DNA from: Methylothermaceae bacteria B42
GTDB lineage: Bacteria; Pseudomonadota; Gammaproteobacteria; Methylococcales; Methylothermaceae
Assembly (NCBI GenBank): GCA_001566965.1
Contig: LSNW01000014.1
Span: 62,001 to 126,000 of the forward strand
Direction: 5' to 3'
Length of the DNA stretch: 64,000 nt
The position numbers were made by a program, and so were the translations under genes. Below are positions 16,566 to 26,900 of this stretch, piece after piece. Below the pieces are notes generated by a model. That model saw only the letters and a list, made by a program, of their open reading frames with translations. It did not search any database and was not told the DNA's origin. Numbering within the stretch: the stretch's first letter is position 1; the number at the start of each line of letters is the position of its first letter.

Positions 16566-19352
16566 CTAAAAGAAAATTTGATAAGTCAAACCCAAGTTCA
16601 AGGAGTCATTTTGCACTCCTTGCCCTCCCTTGATGCGGTCAAAAAACAGGGTAAGCCGGTCTGGGCCAAATAACCGGGAGGTAAGTCCCGCGTGAATACT
16701 CCCACCAAAATCATTGACGGAATGCCAATTGCCGGCAATGGAGAAAAAGGGATGCAGTCTTGGTGTGAAGCCGGTTTCAAAATCGGTATTCACATCGAGC
16801 GCGATATTGACCTGGGTATAATCCTGGGGAATCATAAATCTGCCATTCTTATTTCCGCCTATGGGGACATGGCGCGCCAGTTTGCCCGGCAATGATTTGG
16901 CCGCGGAATAATCGCGCCATTGCACGCTGCTTCGCAATGCAATTTGGGGTGACCGGCTCCGCCAAAGATAACGGTAACTGCCATCCACCAGCCAGCCCTT
17001 GCCAACATCGTCCCCATTGGAAGCTTCAAACCAACGGTGGCCGAAGCGGGCGAAAATGTGCTGTCTTTGGCTCAAAGCATAGTCCAGATTGGTGGAAACT
17101 TCTTTGGCGGAACCTGCCAGAAACAGTTGCACACTTTCCCGGTTGACTTCGCCGGTGGCGATCTTTAGGCCTGCCCTCAGCCCAAAAATGGCGGGCAATT
17201 GGTGTTCCAGGGAAAAAGCGGGATGTTGACCCTGCGCTTGAGTGATGCCGCCATGCAATTTGGTTTCCCCGTAACGGTGCCGGTAGCTTGCTTGTAACAA
17301 ATATCGGCCAGGCCTTGGTTTGGACCTTCGCCAGAGCGTCGGATCGACGTCAATCAGATTGATCCGCTCGGCTATTCCCTTCAAACGTAGCCGGTGTGTC
17401 AATTGTTGATTGATCTCAAGGCGTGCTTGGTGCCAATGGGCGTCCTGTAAATTTTCATAGCGCCAGGTAAAAGCAGCATTGTTGCTTTGTTCCAAAGCCA
17501 GGGTTTGAAATTGCTCCGCTAAGGGCTGATTCCAGGGAGACTGGCCAAGGGTGTCAAATGCTAGGTTGATGGCCTGATTTTGCCGCTTTAAATTGAGTGC
17601 CGCATTCAGTTTTTCCGAAGCGGATAATCGAATGCCTTGATAGTCTAGCCAAGCGGCGATAGTTTGCGCATCGCTTTCTTTAACCGCCAGGTTGAGAGAT
17701 ACCAATGGCGGTTGCTGGTGGCGTTGCCAATAAGATTTCAAATACCAATACCGGGCCAAGGATTCATCGGGTTGGGATAAAGCCCAGGCGAGAACCAAAT
17801 CTTGTAGCTGGGGATTGAGATTGGATTGCCTGGCGGTTAGCAGGTTAAGCATGGCCGCAGCTGTGTTATCACCGCCGCCAAAGATCTGTAACAGACGTAA
17901 AAGCGCGATTTTTTCATCATCCTTTAAGGTAAAGGGGTGGTTTTTCAATAAGTGATAGCTGTGAACGCGCCACAATTGGGCTTCTTGCCTTCTTCCCGAT
18001 TGCTCCAGCAGATCCGCATAGTTCATGAGCCATAAAGGATCGTTCTGACGGTCGCGCGCCTGCATGCGCATGAAAAGCAGGGCTTGTTCCGGTTTTTCCA
18101 AAGCAGTCAGCAGAGCGACAGTTGGCTCAATCAATTTGGGGTTATGGAGCGCCCAGGTTTGCAAGGTAGGGAGCCAGGAAGCAAGCAAATCCGCTTGGCC
18201 GTTGTCAATCATGATCCAAAGATAGGTCAGCCATAGATCCAGATTGTCCGGAAGTTGGGCGAGTCCTTCCCGAAGCACAGCTTGCGCTTCCGCAATCCGC
18301 CCGTGATGTTGATGCCACTTTGCCCAGCTTAAAAAATACAGTGGGTGATTCTGCAATTCTTCCATGGGGAATTGGTCAAGAGCGGAAATGGCTTGATCTA
18401 AGAATGCACCTTTTTTGTCTTGATTGGCGATCGACAGCAGCATCAATGCCGAACTGAGATTGGGTTCCTGTTGCCACAACCGCAAAGCCATGGAAAAAGC
18501 CTGGTCCAGCCTGCCATAACTTTTGTCCAAAAGAATCAGGCGGGCAATCTGGTTAGCAGACAGGGTTTCTTGATAACGTTGAACCAGCTTTGAGAAGGTT
18601 GCGTAATCTTGTTGTGACCAAGCGAGTTCCAAGTGCAGGCCCGCCAATTCCGGGGAAACTTCTCTCAGTCTGGGCGTGTATTTTTGCAATAAACGATAAG
18701 CGCCCTTGGCATTTCCTCGCAGCAATTCCAGAGAAGCCAGGCGTTGGATTGCCCAAGCTTGGGGAGAATGCCGTTTTAGAAATAATTGCAGAACGTGGCG
18801 TTCGCGTTCCGGTTGGTCGATACTGCGGTACAGTTCAGCCAATTCCCGCAACAGACCGCCGTGACCATATTTTCGGTACCGCTGCCAAAGTACGGGGATG
18901 GCTCGTTCTGGTTTGCCCACCTCGCTCCAGGCATGGATAAACTTCATAAAGAGTTGGTCATCTCTCGGCCGCTCCTTCATTTGCATCCGGTAGAGAACCA
19001 AAAGCTTGGGATAATCATGCAGGGCCTGGGCCAAGGTTAAGGCGCGCTGGAAATCATCGGGATCGCCTTTTAGAGCGAGAAAGAAAAAATGCCTCAAGGC
19101 AATGTCGCTTTTCCCTTGCCAAAGGGCTGCCTGGCCAGCTTTCCGCCGCCATTCCAGGTTATTGGGATCGTTTTTAAGCGCTTTGACCGCGACCGCAAGC
19201 GCTTCTTTCAATGCGCCGGATTTGATAAAAACATCATAGGCTAATTCATAGTCGGTTTGCTGAAAGGGGCGGGAAGGTTCGGGTAATTCTTCGCTTCTTG
19301 CTGGAGACAAACCGATGGCGAGCAGGAAAATCAATGACCAGCAGAAACGCAT
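16566..19352 (-). CDS. pelB: Pel outer-membrane export protein PelB, TPR and beta-barrel part
   Basis: A 928-residue protein with its own signal peptide (MRFCWSLIFLLAIGLSPARS), a long helical TPR region (to about residue 600) and a C-terminal beta-barrel ending in a phenylalanine (TYQIFF), as outer-membrane barrels do. It exports Pel across the outer membrane. The ATG at 19352 was chosen because it follows a GGAG site and opens the signal peptide; a longer in-frame version from 19412 would bury it. Pseudomonas PelB is a single chain of about 1,193 residues with an N-terminal inner-membrane anchor; here that anchor part is encoded separately upstream (260 residues), and 260 plus 928 gives nearly the same total. 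Confidence 0.9.
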   Translation of the reverse strand: MRFCWSLIFLLAIGLSPARSEELPEPSRPFQQTDYELAYDVFIKSGALKEALAVAVKALKNDPNNLEWRRKAGQAALWQGKSDIALRHFFFLALKGDPDDFQRALTLAQALHDYPKLLVLYRMQMKERPRDDQLFMKFIHAWSEVGKPERAIPVLWQRYRKYGHGGLLRELAELYRSIDQPERERHVLQLFLKRHSPQAWAIQRLASLELLRGNAKGAYRLLQKYTPRLREVSPELAGLHLELAWSQQDYATFSKLVQRYQETLSANQIARLILLDKSYGRLDQAFSMALRLWQQEPNLSSALMLLSIANQDKKGAFLDQAISALDQFPMEELQNHPLYFLSWAKWHQHHGRIAEAQAVLREGLAQLPDNLDLWLTYLWIMIDNGQADLLASWLPTLQTWALHNPKLIEPTVALLTALEKPEQALLFMRMQARDRQNDPLWLMNYADLLEQSGRRQEAQLWRVHSYHLLKNHPFTLKDDEKIALLRLLQIFGGGDNTAAAMLNLLTARQSNLNPQLQDLVLAWALSQPDESLARYWYLKSYWQRHQQPPLVSLNLAVKESDAQTIAAWLDYQGIRLSASEKLNAALNLKRQNQAINLAFDTLGQSPWNQPLAEQFQTLALEQSNNAAFTWRYENLQDAHWHQARLEINQQLTHRLRLKGIAERINLIDVDPTLWRRSKPRPGRYLLQASYRHRYGETKLHGGITQAQGQHPAFSLEHQLPAIFGLRAGLKIATGEVNRESVQLFLAGSAKEVSTNLDYALSQRQHIFARFGHRWFEASNGDDVGKGWLVDGSYRYLWRSRSPQIALRSSVQWRDYSAAKSLPGKLARHVPIGGNKNGRFMIPQDYTQVNIALDVNTDFETGFTPRLHPFFSIAGNWHSVNDFGGSIHAGLTSRLFGPDRLTLFFDRIKGGQGVQNDSLNLGLTYQIFF

Positions 19353-20113
19353 TGATTTTCTCCGTGGGGTTGAGGAATGCCAACGAGCAGGCGCGCAAAG
19401 TAAGCAGCACACTTGGAATTAGCCGACATGAGCGCTAATTTAGAAAGCAGTCGGTAGGTTTCCTGGGATGGCTGGATGTTGGGTAGCAGTTCCAGGGCCA
19501 GTGCCAGGGTTTTTTTGGAGTCGCCCAGGCTCAAATGGGTACGAATCGCCTCTTCGAATACTTGGCGTTTGAGAGTGGCATCTGAAGAAGTCATCAAGAT
19601 CTGGCGGTACAAGTGAATAGTCAATTGCGCATTACCTAGGTGTTTTGTTGTCGCCGCCAATTTTTCCAAGCGGGCTGGATTTTTTTCCGCTTGAATCAAT
19701 TGTATTAATTTGTTTTCCAGTGCTTGGCGCCGAGGATCCGATTCGCTGAGGTCAAAATAATAACGCTCCAATGCCACGAGATAGGCTGCCAGGGTTTCCG
19801 GGTGGTGCGGAAGGAATCTTTCCAGAATCTTCATGGCCTCCTGATAGTTGCCGGTTGCAACTAATTGGTTAGCCAGTTGCTGCTGATATTCAAGCGCATC
19901 GGGATGTTCTTTTGCCAATAAGCGCAAGTACTTAAGGGAAGCGGGGGTAGGATCTTCCGAGCGATTTAATAATCGGTCCAGGGCTTTGTCCGGGGCAAGC
20001 CAAAACAGCGCCGCGGCGACAGCGACAATCAAGCCGATGAGCAGACCCAGGGAAGCGAAGCGTTCCTGGCCTTCGTTACTGGCATTTAAAGGTAAATTTG
20101 ACACTTTGCTCAT
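19331..20113 (-). CDS. PelB N-terminal module: inner-membrane anchored TPR protein
   Basis: A 260-residue protein with one transmembrane segment near the N-terminus (about residues 23-43), followed by helical TPR-like repeats (HPDALEYQQQLANQL, HHPETLAAYLVALE). It corresponds to the first part of Pseudomonas PelB, which is also membrane-anchored and TPR-rich. Here it ends at a TGA at 19331-19333 and overlaps the start of the barrel-bearing pelB gene by 22 bases in another reading frame. As the downstream gene has its own signal peptide and ribosome site, this looks like a true gene split rather than a sequencing frameshift. It overlaps the end of pelA by 38 bases. Confidence 0.8.
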   Translation of the reverse strand: MSKVSNLPLNASNEGQERFASLGLLIGLIVAVAAALFWLAPDKALDRLLNRSEDPTPASLKYLRLLAKEHPDALEYQQQLANQLVATGNYQEAMKILERFLPHHPETLAAYLVALERYYFDLSESDPRRQALENKLIQLIQAEKNPARLEKLAATTKHLGNAQLTIHLYRQILMTSSDATLKRQVFEEAIRTHLSLGDSKKTLALALELLPNIQPSQETYRLLSKLALMSANSKCAAYFARLLVGIPQPHGENQCVSAGH

Positions 20114-22880
20114 GAAAATGATACTGAATGAATCCCTTGCCCTTTTGGCTGTGAATCGGGTTGCGGGATAGATGCGTACGCTTGCAATGATCGCCTGGCG
20201 CCAATTTTACTTTTATGGGTACTTCCCCGCGCAACTTAATTCGTAGCCGATCGTGGTCGATTGTATAGGTTTCCACGGTGGCGTTGGCCGAGATGACATA
20301 AGGTTTCGTATGCTTTTTATCGGTGAAAGAAAAGCGAGCTTGTGAACCGGGGGTCAGGTGAAAATAATAGTTTTCGCCATTTGCAGCATCGAAACCCGCG
20401 ACATGATCGCTCGTGTTCAAGTTTGGATATCCAAACTTTTGCGGTACCCGCAGGGTAAGGGCCTGGCCATAATTTCGGATAATAAAATGATTTTGCTGTC
20501 GCGCAATAACCAACTTCTCAAAATCCAGTGCGGACTGAATATAAGCGGAAGAAAACAGAGGGTGCGACTGCTGACGGGCGGCCCAGGCATAAACTTCTTG
20601 CAACGCGTGCAAGGCGCCGGGGCGGTCCGCGGAATAAAAATGATAGTAAATATTGATCGGTTTCAGGCGCCTGGGGGATTCGGTTAACTGAAAAGTGTTT
20701 CTTACCCGTTTGAAGCCATAAAAAGGCCCCTGCCACAAGTTGGTAAAGTCGTTTTCGTTCCCCACGGGAGCGAAGACCTGAAAATAATCTCCTTTCCAGA
20801 TGCCATTTCCAAACAGGTTGGTCAGGGATGGCTTGGTGCGGAGAATCACGCTGCCGCCGCCATTGATATTGAGCAGGCCTGCTTGATAGGCTGCTTTGAG
20901 GCTGGGAACGCCCGGGTCCGTGTCGCCCGACCAGTTGATGATTTTGGTTTTTTTGCCGGGAGGAGCGATCAGTTCGTCAATCAGTTTTGCCGAGCCGGCG
21001 GTTTCCATGTAAGGGTCGAAGCGGTAGCCTGGAATTGGCAGGTTGTAGCCATACTCACCTGCCGCGGGATTGACGGGTTTGGGGTTTACACCTGCGCTTA
21101 AATCTGGATTTTTTTCCAGCGCCTGCCAATTGAAAGGATGGGAATAGGTGTGACTAGCTGTCTCGGTCCACGGCAATTCGAGAATGCGCCGGGCAATTTT
21201 ACGCAGTTGCGGCGCTTTTTTGGGAAACAGGCCATCATCGGTAAACTCGCCCACAATATAGGAGACATTGGTAGGCCAGCGATATTTGCGCAGGATTTCC
21301 ATTTCCAGCACTTCCCCGGCAAAACGTCCGTAATAATCGGGGACGGTGCTGAGCGCGGCAAACCCGTCGCCATCTATGTGTATCATCATGATCCGGCGGC
21401 CGCTGCGAGTGGTAATATCCGGTACCGGGAATTCGGGCAAGCGCAATGCCTGAGTAAGGAAGGTAAACGGATCCAAGATCCATAGGGATTGTGCGCCTTC
21501 TTCGGGGAGTGTAATCAAATTGACGATATGAGGGGCTACGATATAGCCGCCCCATGGGGTGATGGCGGCGGCATCCTGGCGCTGTTTTTTACTGTCCTGC
21601 AGTTGGAGCAGTACCTTGCCTTTTTCAAGATGCAAAGGGCTGAAATCGGCAATCGTTGGCTGAGGGGCGGCTTCTAGGCCGATAAATCGTTTATCGATTT
21701 TTGTAATGGTAATGGGAGCGCCGGTTTCAGAAATGTTGGGAGCGCTCAGACCAAAAGGTTTGAGGTGAGGCTTATCCAAGGGAAAGCCAAAGTCTCCCAT
21801 GATGACAATGGGAACGCCGTTGTTTTTTTGTTGCACAAGCCATTGCCAAACCCTTTCACTCTCCGCTCCCAAGGGTTTTTCAAACCAAGTGACTATGCCA
21901 GCGTGTGTGCCCGTTAGAGGGAAATCCGGCAGGGAATTTTGTATATGCAAGGGGCGGGCGGAATAACCCAGATAATTCACCGGCATGGTGAGGTAGTAAT
22001 TGAGGTTGGAATCGTAGGGATTGGTGTTGCCATTGTAGAGCATTAATATTTTGCGGGGCATGACTTCCCGTAGTCCAATGCCAACCATATTCAGGTCCGC
22101 GTTGGTGATCCAGGGGATAAAACCATGGCTTTGGATCTTTTTAGCAGTGATCCGGGCCTGATCACGCTGGTTGGGAGGCAGATAATCAATCACAATGACG
22201 GGCAAGCCCAAATTGCGGGCTTTATTCAGCTGGTTCAGCAGCCACTGCCGGTCTTGTGGGTTGACTTTAGTGTACTGGTGTTGAGACTGATTCCATCCTT
22301 GGTACAAAGATTCCGCGGCTACGGCGTCCACGTCACTGGCCACCTGCTCTAAAAAGGGAAAGCCGCGGTTTAATATCAGTTTGGTTTCTGGATAGCGGGA
22401 TTTGATGGCTTGAATGAGCGCGACTAGCCCTTGCTCATGCCGCTTTCTATCAGAGGCTTGTTCGCTGACAAGCTGGTAGGAATCCAGTGTATCCAGGAAG
22501 AACCCTCGAAACCCTCTTTCCCACAGCGGCGTGACAATGTGGTCCAAAAAATATTGGCGGCACTTGGGCAGGGATTGGTCGATGACGCTTGCTTGCCACG
22601 CTTTATTGGTCCCAACGATACAGCCTTTGGGAATCTTGTTTAAATGAGTGCTTTGGCCATGAAGCTCGCCAGCGCTGACATAGACGAATAATTGCGAGTC
22701 GGGGGTTTGGTAGTCCGCCGGGTTCAGATTGCTATAGGGTTGCACCACGACCCAATCGAAGGCGCGAAGCTCATCGGTCGGAGGTTCGGTACCATAATGA
22801 AAAGCTACTGCGGGGTTGCTCCAGACAGGGGTGGCAGACCACATTTGAAACCCAAAAATAAAAATTAAAAAGCGGGCCAT
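20076..22880 (-). CDS. pelA: Pel periplasmic deacetylase/hydrolase PelA
   Basis: A 934-residue protein, near the 948 of Pseudomonas PelA, with an N-terminal signal peptide. Its first domain is the TIM-barrel alpha-1,4-N-acetylgalactosaminidase that cuts Pel; the likely catalytic acid is E190 in AAESLYQGW, in the region of Glu218 of the Pseudomonas enzyme. A central domain (about 280-480) precedes a CE4-like deacetylase domain with HIDGDGF near residue 503 and SHTYSHPF near 575 supplying the metal ligands. The C-terminal beta region is less conserved. It is the first gene of the operon. No strong ribosome site precedes its ATG. Confidence 0.94.
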   Translation of the reverse strand: MARFLIFIFGFQMWSATPVWSNPAVAFHYGTEPPTDELRAFDWVVVQPYSNLNPADYQTPDSQLFVYVSAGELHGQSTHLNKIPKGCIVGTNKAWQASVIDQSLPKCRQYFLDHIVTPLWERGFRGFFLDTLDSYQLVSEQASDRKRHEQGLVALIQAIKSRYPETKLILNRGFPFLEQVASDVDAVAAESLYQGWNQSQHQYTKVNPQDRQWLLNQLNKARNLGLPVIVIDYLPPNQRDQARITAKKIQSHGFIPWITNADLNMVGIGLREVMPRKILMLYNGNTNPYDSNLNYYLTMPVNYLGYSARPLHIQNSLPDFPLTGTHAGIVTWFEKPLGAESERVWQWLVQQKNNGVPIVIMGDFGFPLDKPHLKPFGLSAPNISETGAPITITKIDKRFIGLEAAPQPTIADFSPLHLEKGKVLLQLQDSKKQRQDAAAITPWGGYIVAPHIVNLITLPEEGAQSLWILDPFTFLTQALRLPEFPVPDITTRSGRRIMMIHIDGDGFAALSTVPDYYGRFAGEVLEMEILRKYRWPTNVSYIVGEFTDDGLFPKKAPQLRKIARRILELPWTETASHTYSHPFNWQALEKNPDLSAGVNPKPVNPAAGEYGYNLPIPGYRFDPYMETAGSAKLIDELIAPPGKKTKIINWSGDTDPGVPSLKAAYQAGLLNINGGGSVILRTKPSLTNLFGNGIWKGDYFQVFAPVGNENDFTNLWQGPFYGFKRVRNTFQLTESPRRLKPINIYYHFYSADRPGALHALQEVYAWAARQQSHPLFSSAYIQSALDFEKLVIARQQNHFIIRNYGQALTLRVPQKFGYPNLNTSDHVAGFDAANGENYYFHLTPGSQARFSFTDKKHTKPYVISANATVETYTIDHDRLRIKLRGEVPIKVKLAPGDHCKRTHLSRNPIHSQKGKGFIQYHFHEQSVKFTFKCQ

Positions 22881-23128
22881 AAAAATTGCTATAAAAAACT
22901 ATCCCAATTAAATACTAGTCAAAAAAATAACTTGAAGCGCTCCTGATTAATCGGAGTAGGTTTCCCGTTTGATATTTGCGCTGTGGGAGCCGCACTATAG
23001 TTTATCGGATTTTTCTAAAACCGTAAGCAAAATCGTACAATCTAATGTCAGTGGCGGGTGAAGACCAATTGCCGCCAAGGTAAAAGTAGCATAAGCTCAA
23101 TCCATGGTAAGCTGAGGGCTGGAAAGTA
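22881..23128. other. Divergent control region between pelA and the STAS gene
   Basis: 248 bases separate the divergent pel operon and the STAS/anti-sigma genes, so both promoters should be here. On the minus strand a TTGACT hexamer (complement of 22916-22921) lies about 35-40 bases from the pelA ATG, but a good -10 partner was not found. The run CTCCTGATTAATCGGAG near 22941-22957 has short matching ends (CTCC/GGAG) and might be an operator. I could not find a convincing FleQ box or sigma-54 site. Confidence 0.4.
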
Positions 23129-23464
23129 ATGAAGCTGCAAATTGACAAGCAAAAAGACTGGAGAATCCTCCGTCTCTTGGAGCCGCGCCTGGATGCTCAT
23201 AATTCTGGTGAGTTAAAAGACCGGATCCTCAAACTTTTGGAAAATGGCGAAAAAGATTTGATAATAGATTTATCCGAAGTGCGTTTCATTGATAGCTCAG
23301 GACTCGGCGCGCTTCTCTCCGGTTACAAAAACGCCAACCTCCACCAAGGCCGTTTGGTGTTGGCAGGACCTCAACCCCGGGTCCGGTCGATGTTCGAATT
23401 GACCCGTCTCAATCAAGTGTTCGACATTTATGCCAGCGTTGACGAAGCGTTGGCTGAGAATTAA
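23129..23464 (+). CDS. STAS-domain anti-sigma factor antagonist
   Basis: A 111-residue single STAS domain of the SpoIIAA/RsbV type. The motif FIDSSGLGALLS at residues 53-64 contains the serine (S57) that is phosphorylated by the partner kinase. In the unphosphorylated state such proteins bind the anti-sigma or switch kinase and release its target. The next gene, directly abutting, encodes exactly such a kinase. No PP2C phosphatase (RsbU/SiaA-like) or dedicated sigma factor is in view, so the input and the final target are unknown. Its position divergent from pel suggests a role in biofilm control, but this is inference from location only. Confidence 0.9.
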   Translation: MKLQIDKQKDWRILRLLEPRLDAHNSGELKDRILKLLENGEKDLIIDLSEVRFIDSSGLGALLSGYKNANLHQGRLVLAGPQPRVRSMFELTRLNQVFDIYASVDEALAEN

Positions 23465-23899
23465 ATGATGAACACTTCCATTAATGATATTCAAGTAGAT
23501 ATTGTCGTTCCCAATCAAACCCGCTATTTAAGCTTGATTGGTAACATCGGAGAGGCGATTGCCAAGGAGTTGGACCGTTATCAAGGGGATCGAGAGACCT
23601 TGGCATATCATCTTAATTTAGTGCTGACCGAAGCTATGACCAATGCCATCCGTCATGCCCATCACGATAATTCCGCGAAAACCGTGCGGGTGCAAATCCA
23701 TATCGATCATAACCAGCTGTGTATTAAAGTCTATGATCAAGGCCAGGGTTTTGACCTGGAATCCATCCCTGAACCCGATCCCGGCGCCCCAGTTGATCAC
23801 GGCCGAGGGCTGTTTTTAATCCGTACATTGATGGATGAAGTGGAATACCGCCAGGGTAAGGATGCCAATGTGTTAATCATGAAGAAAAAACTGAGCTAG
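23465..23899 (+). CDS. Anti-sigma regulatory factor / serine kinase (SpoIIAB/RsbW-like)
   Basis: A 144-residue GHKL ATPase-type kinase. The N-box reads LTEAMTNAIRH (E56, N60), the G1 box DQGQGF (D91, G93, G95) and the G2 box HGRGLFLI (G113, G115). Such kinases phosphorylate the conserved serine of the partner STAS protein. The gene begins directly after the STAS stop codon. It ends with a TAG, and after one more codon the glutamate dehydrogenase frame opens in the same reading frame, so readthrough would give a fusion; this is noted as a curiosity. Confidence 0.9.
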   Translation: MMNTSINDIQVDIVVPNQTRYLSLIGNIGEAIAKELDRYQGDRETLAYHLNLVLTEAMTNAIRHAHHDNSAKTVRVQIHIDHNQLCIKVYDQGQGFDLESIPEPDPGAPVDHGRGLFLIRTLMDEVEYRQGKDANVLIMKKKLS

Positions 23900-23902
23900 G
23901 CT

Positions 23903-26900
23903 GTGGATTCTTGGGATAAGAAACTGTTGGCTTTGGTGGATAATGGATTTACCTCCGAGTTAATTCAAGTATTGCCCCTAAGCTATAAACAAGCCACTTC
24001 TCCCCGTCAAGCTGTTAAGGATATTGCCTATCTTGAAGCGCTGCGCCACAGCAACGATGTGGTGGTGGATTTTAGCTTTGAAGATGATACTCATCCACCT
24101 TGTTTGCGTTTCTACACTACGCGGTTCACGTATTTAGACACCTGGTTGCCACCGATTAACCACCTGGGACTACGGGTGGTGGACCAATCTTTTTTCCGGA
24201 TTCCATTCCCAGAGAGCGAAGTCTTTTTACGCTGTTTCCACGTGGAACCGGCCAAAACTATGGACCGGCGAGCCTTAAAGAGGCGGCGGGCAGAAATTAT
24301 TGCTTTGCTGACAGCCGTGTTTTCTGGACGGGTGGAAGATGATCAGCTAAATGGCTTGATATTGAGCGCATCCTTGTCTTGGCGGCTAGTGAATATGCTG
24401 CGCGGCTATCGCAATTATTTTTTTCAATTGGGCAGCACCTATTCCAGTACCCGTTTCCATAATGCTTTTTTGGATTATCCTCAGGTAGCAAAGCTACTGT
24501 GTGATTATTTTGAGACTCGCTTCGACCCATCATTACCCTGGACAACCCTGGAAAAGCGCGAAGAAGAAGGCTTGTTTCCCCTGCGTCAGGCGTTGCAAAA
24601 GGCGTTGGAACCGGTCGTTGACATGCATGCCGACCGGATTTTAAGAACGGTATTTAATTTGATTGACGCCACGGTCAGGACCAATTTTTATTGTCCCGAG
24701 GCTGAAGACCGGTTGGCTTTCAAGCTGAGTGGCTTGGGTGTCATAGAGATGCCAGCGCCGATGGCGAAATACGAAGTCTATGTTCACAGTACTGAGATGG
24801 AGGCAGTGCATCTTCGCGGCGGCAAGGTTGCCCGTGGCGGTATCCGCTGGTCGGATCGCCAGGATGATTTCCGTACCGAAGTGTGGGAGCTGATGCGCAC
24901 GCAAATGCTTAAAAACGCATTGATTGTTCCCCAAGGGGCTAAGGGCGGCTTTATTGTCAAGGATAAAAAGCCTCAACCCAGTCAAATCAAAACTGCCTAC
25001 GTCAATTTTATGCGTGCCTTGCTGGAGGTAACCGATAATCTTAAAGAGGGACAGTTAGTTCGACCGCCTCATGTGGTCAGTTACGATGGGGATGACCCCT
25101 ATTTGGTGGTGGCGGCTGACAGGGGGACGGCCCGATTTTCTGACATTGCCAATCGGATCTCGGTTGAGTATGAATATTGGCTCAAAGATGCGTTTGCCAG
25201 TGGCGGTTCCCGTGGGTATGACCATAAGAAGCTCGGGATAACCGCTAAAGGGGCTTGGGAATGCGCCAGGCGCCACTTTTATGAGTTAGGGCGCAATTTA
25301 GAAGAGGAAACCATTACCGTTATTGGAATTGGCAGCATGGATGGCGATGTTTTTGGCAATGGCATGCTGTTGTCTAAACAAATCAAATTGTTAGCCGCCT
25401 TCTCCGGGCGCGCTATTTTTATTGACCCGAATCCGGATCCAAAAATTGCCTATCAAGAAAGGCTGCGTCTGTTTCAGTCAGGGGCCAGCTGGGATCAATA
25501 CAATCCAGAATTGATTTCTGAAGGGGGCGGCGTGTACCCCCGGCAAGCTAAAAGCATCCCTCTTTCAACACAGGTTCGGCGTTGGTTGGGCGTTCGTCAT
25601 AAAGTTTTAGATAGCGAGACATTGATTCGACATATATTAATGGCGGAAGCCGATCTTATGTGGCTGGGAGGTATTGGAACCTATGTCAAGGCAAGTTGGG
25701 AAAAGCACCATGAGGTAGGCGATCCCGCCAACGATGCTGTCAGAGTGGATGCCAATCAGTTGCAGGTGAAGGTGGTAGCCGAGGGTGCCAACCTAGGATT
25801 TACCCAGTATGGTCGGGTGGAATATGCGAGTTTGGGCGGCAAAATCAATATGGATGCCATAGACAATTCCGCCGGCGTGGATTTATCCGACCACGAGGTC
25901 AATCTCAAAATCCTTTTGTATTCCTTGCAAGAAAAACAAGAGCTGGGGGACAAAACGCCCTACTATTGGTTGTCTCGGGTTTGCGGAGACGTTGTCAATA
26001 AGGTGTTGGGACATAATGCCAGTCAGAGTCTTTGTATTTCAATCGATCTACTACGTTGCCGGCGCGATTCCGCCCCTTTCTTGGATCTGGCTGACCGGTT
26101 AGAGAACGCCGGTTTATTGAAGCGGGCGTTGGAAAGCTTTCCGGGTTCAGAGCAAGTTATTGCCCGCAGCGACCAATCCTTGACCCGGCCAGAATTGGCG
26201 GTATTACTTTCGCTCACTAAATTGCAGTTAAAGCAAGCGCTATTAGTCCGGCCAACGTTCTTGCGTCAGAATTTTTTACAGGGGTATCTTCGCGATTACT
26301 TCCCGGCCGAGTTATCCAAACAATTTGGAAGTAGTATTACTCAACACCCGTTGGCAGCCGAAATTACCGCGACGGCCCTGAGCAATCATATTCTGGATCG
26401 GGCGGGTGCCACTTTCCTTGGCCGGATTGAAGAAGTATCCAGTCCTCTTATCGAACATGCAGTAGCTTTATACTTGACCTTCGACGGAGTTTTGGGAACC
26501 GCGCTGTTGCGTCAAAATTTATTGGATCGAGCGGGGGTGTTTCCCTGTGACAGGCTTTACAGCTTGTTGCTGCGAATTGAAGACGCCTTGGCATTATGCT
26601 TGAGTTGGTTTTTGAACCGGGGTCGGTCATTAATGCCAAAGCCAGAAATAATTCAGCGCTGTCAAAATTTTTTACAAGCGTATGGCCATCGATTTGTTAC
26701 CGAAGACACCTTGGAAATAGGTCAATTGCAATCGGAAGGCTTAGAAGATGAGGATGCGCGGCGTCTGGTTCTTATGAAGCAACTGTATGATTTCCCGGTG
26801 TTGGTGGATCTGGCGATAAACAATCCAATGGATTTTACGGAAATTGCGCAAACGTATTTCACGGTTGCGGAATTTTTGGGTCTTTCTTCAATCCTAGAGT

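Noticed and set aside
22921-23000. A FleQ-type operator ahead of pelA
   Set aside because: A TCA...TGA run near 22917-22935 resembles the FleQ box only loosely; the spacing between the half-sites is wrong.
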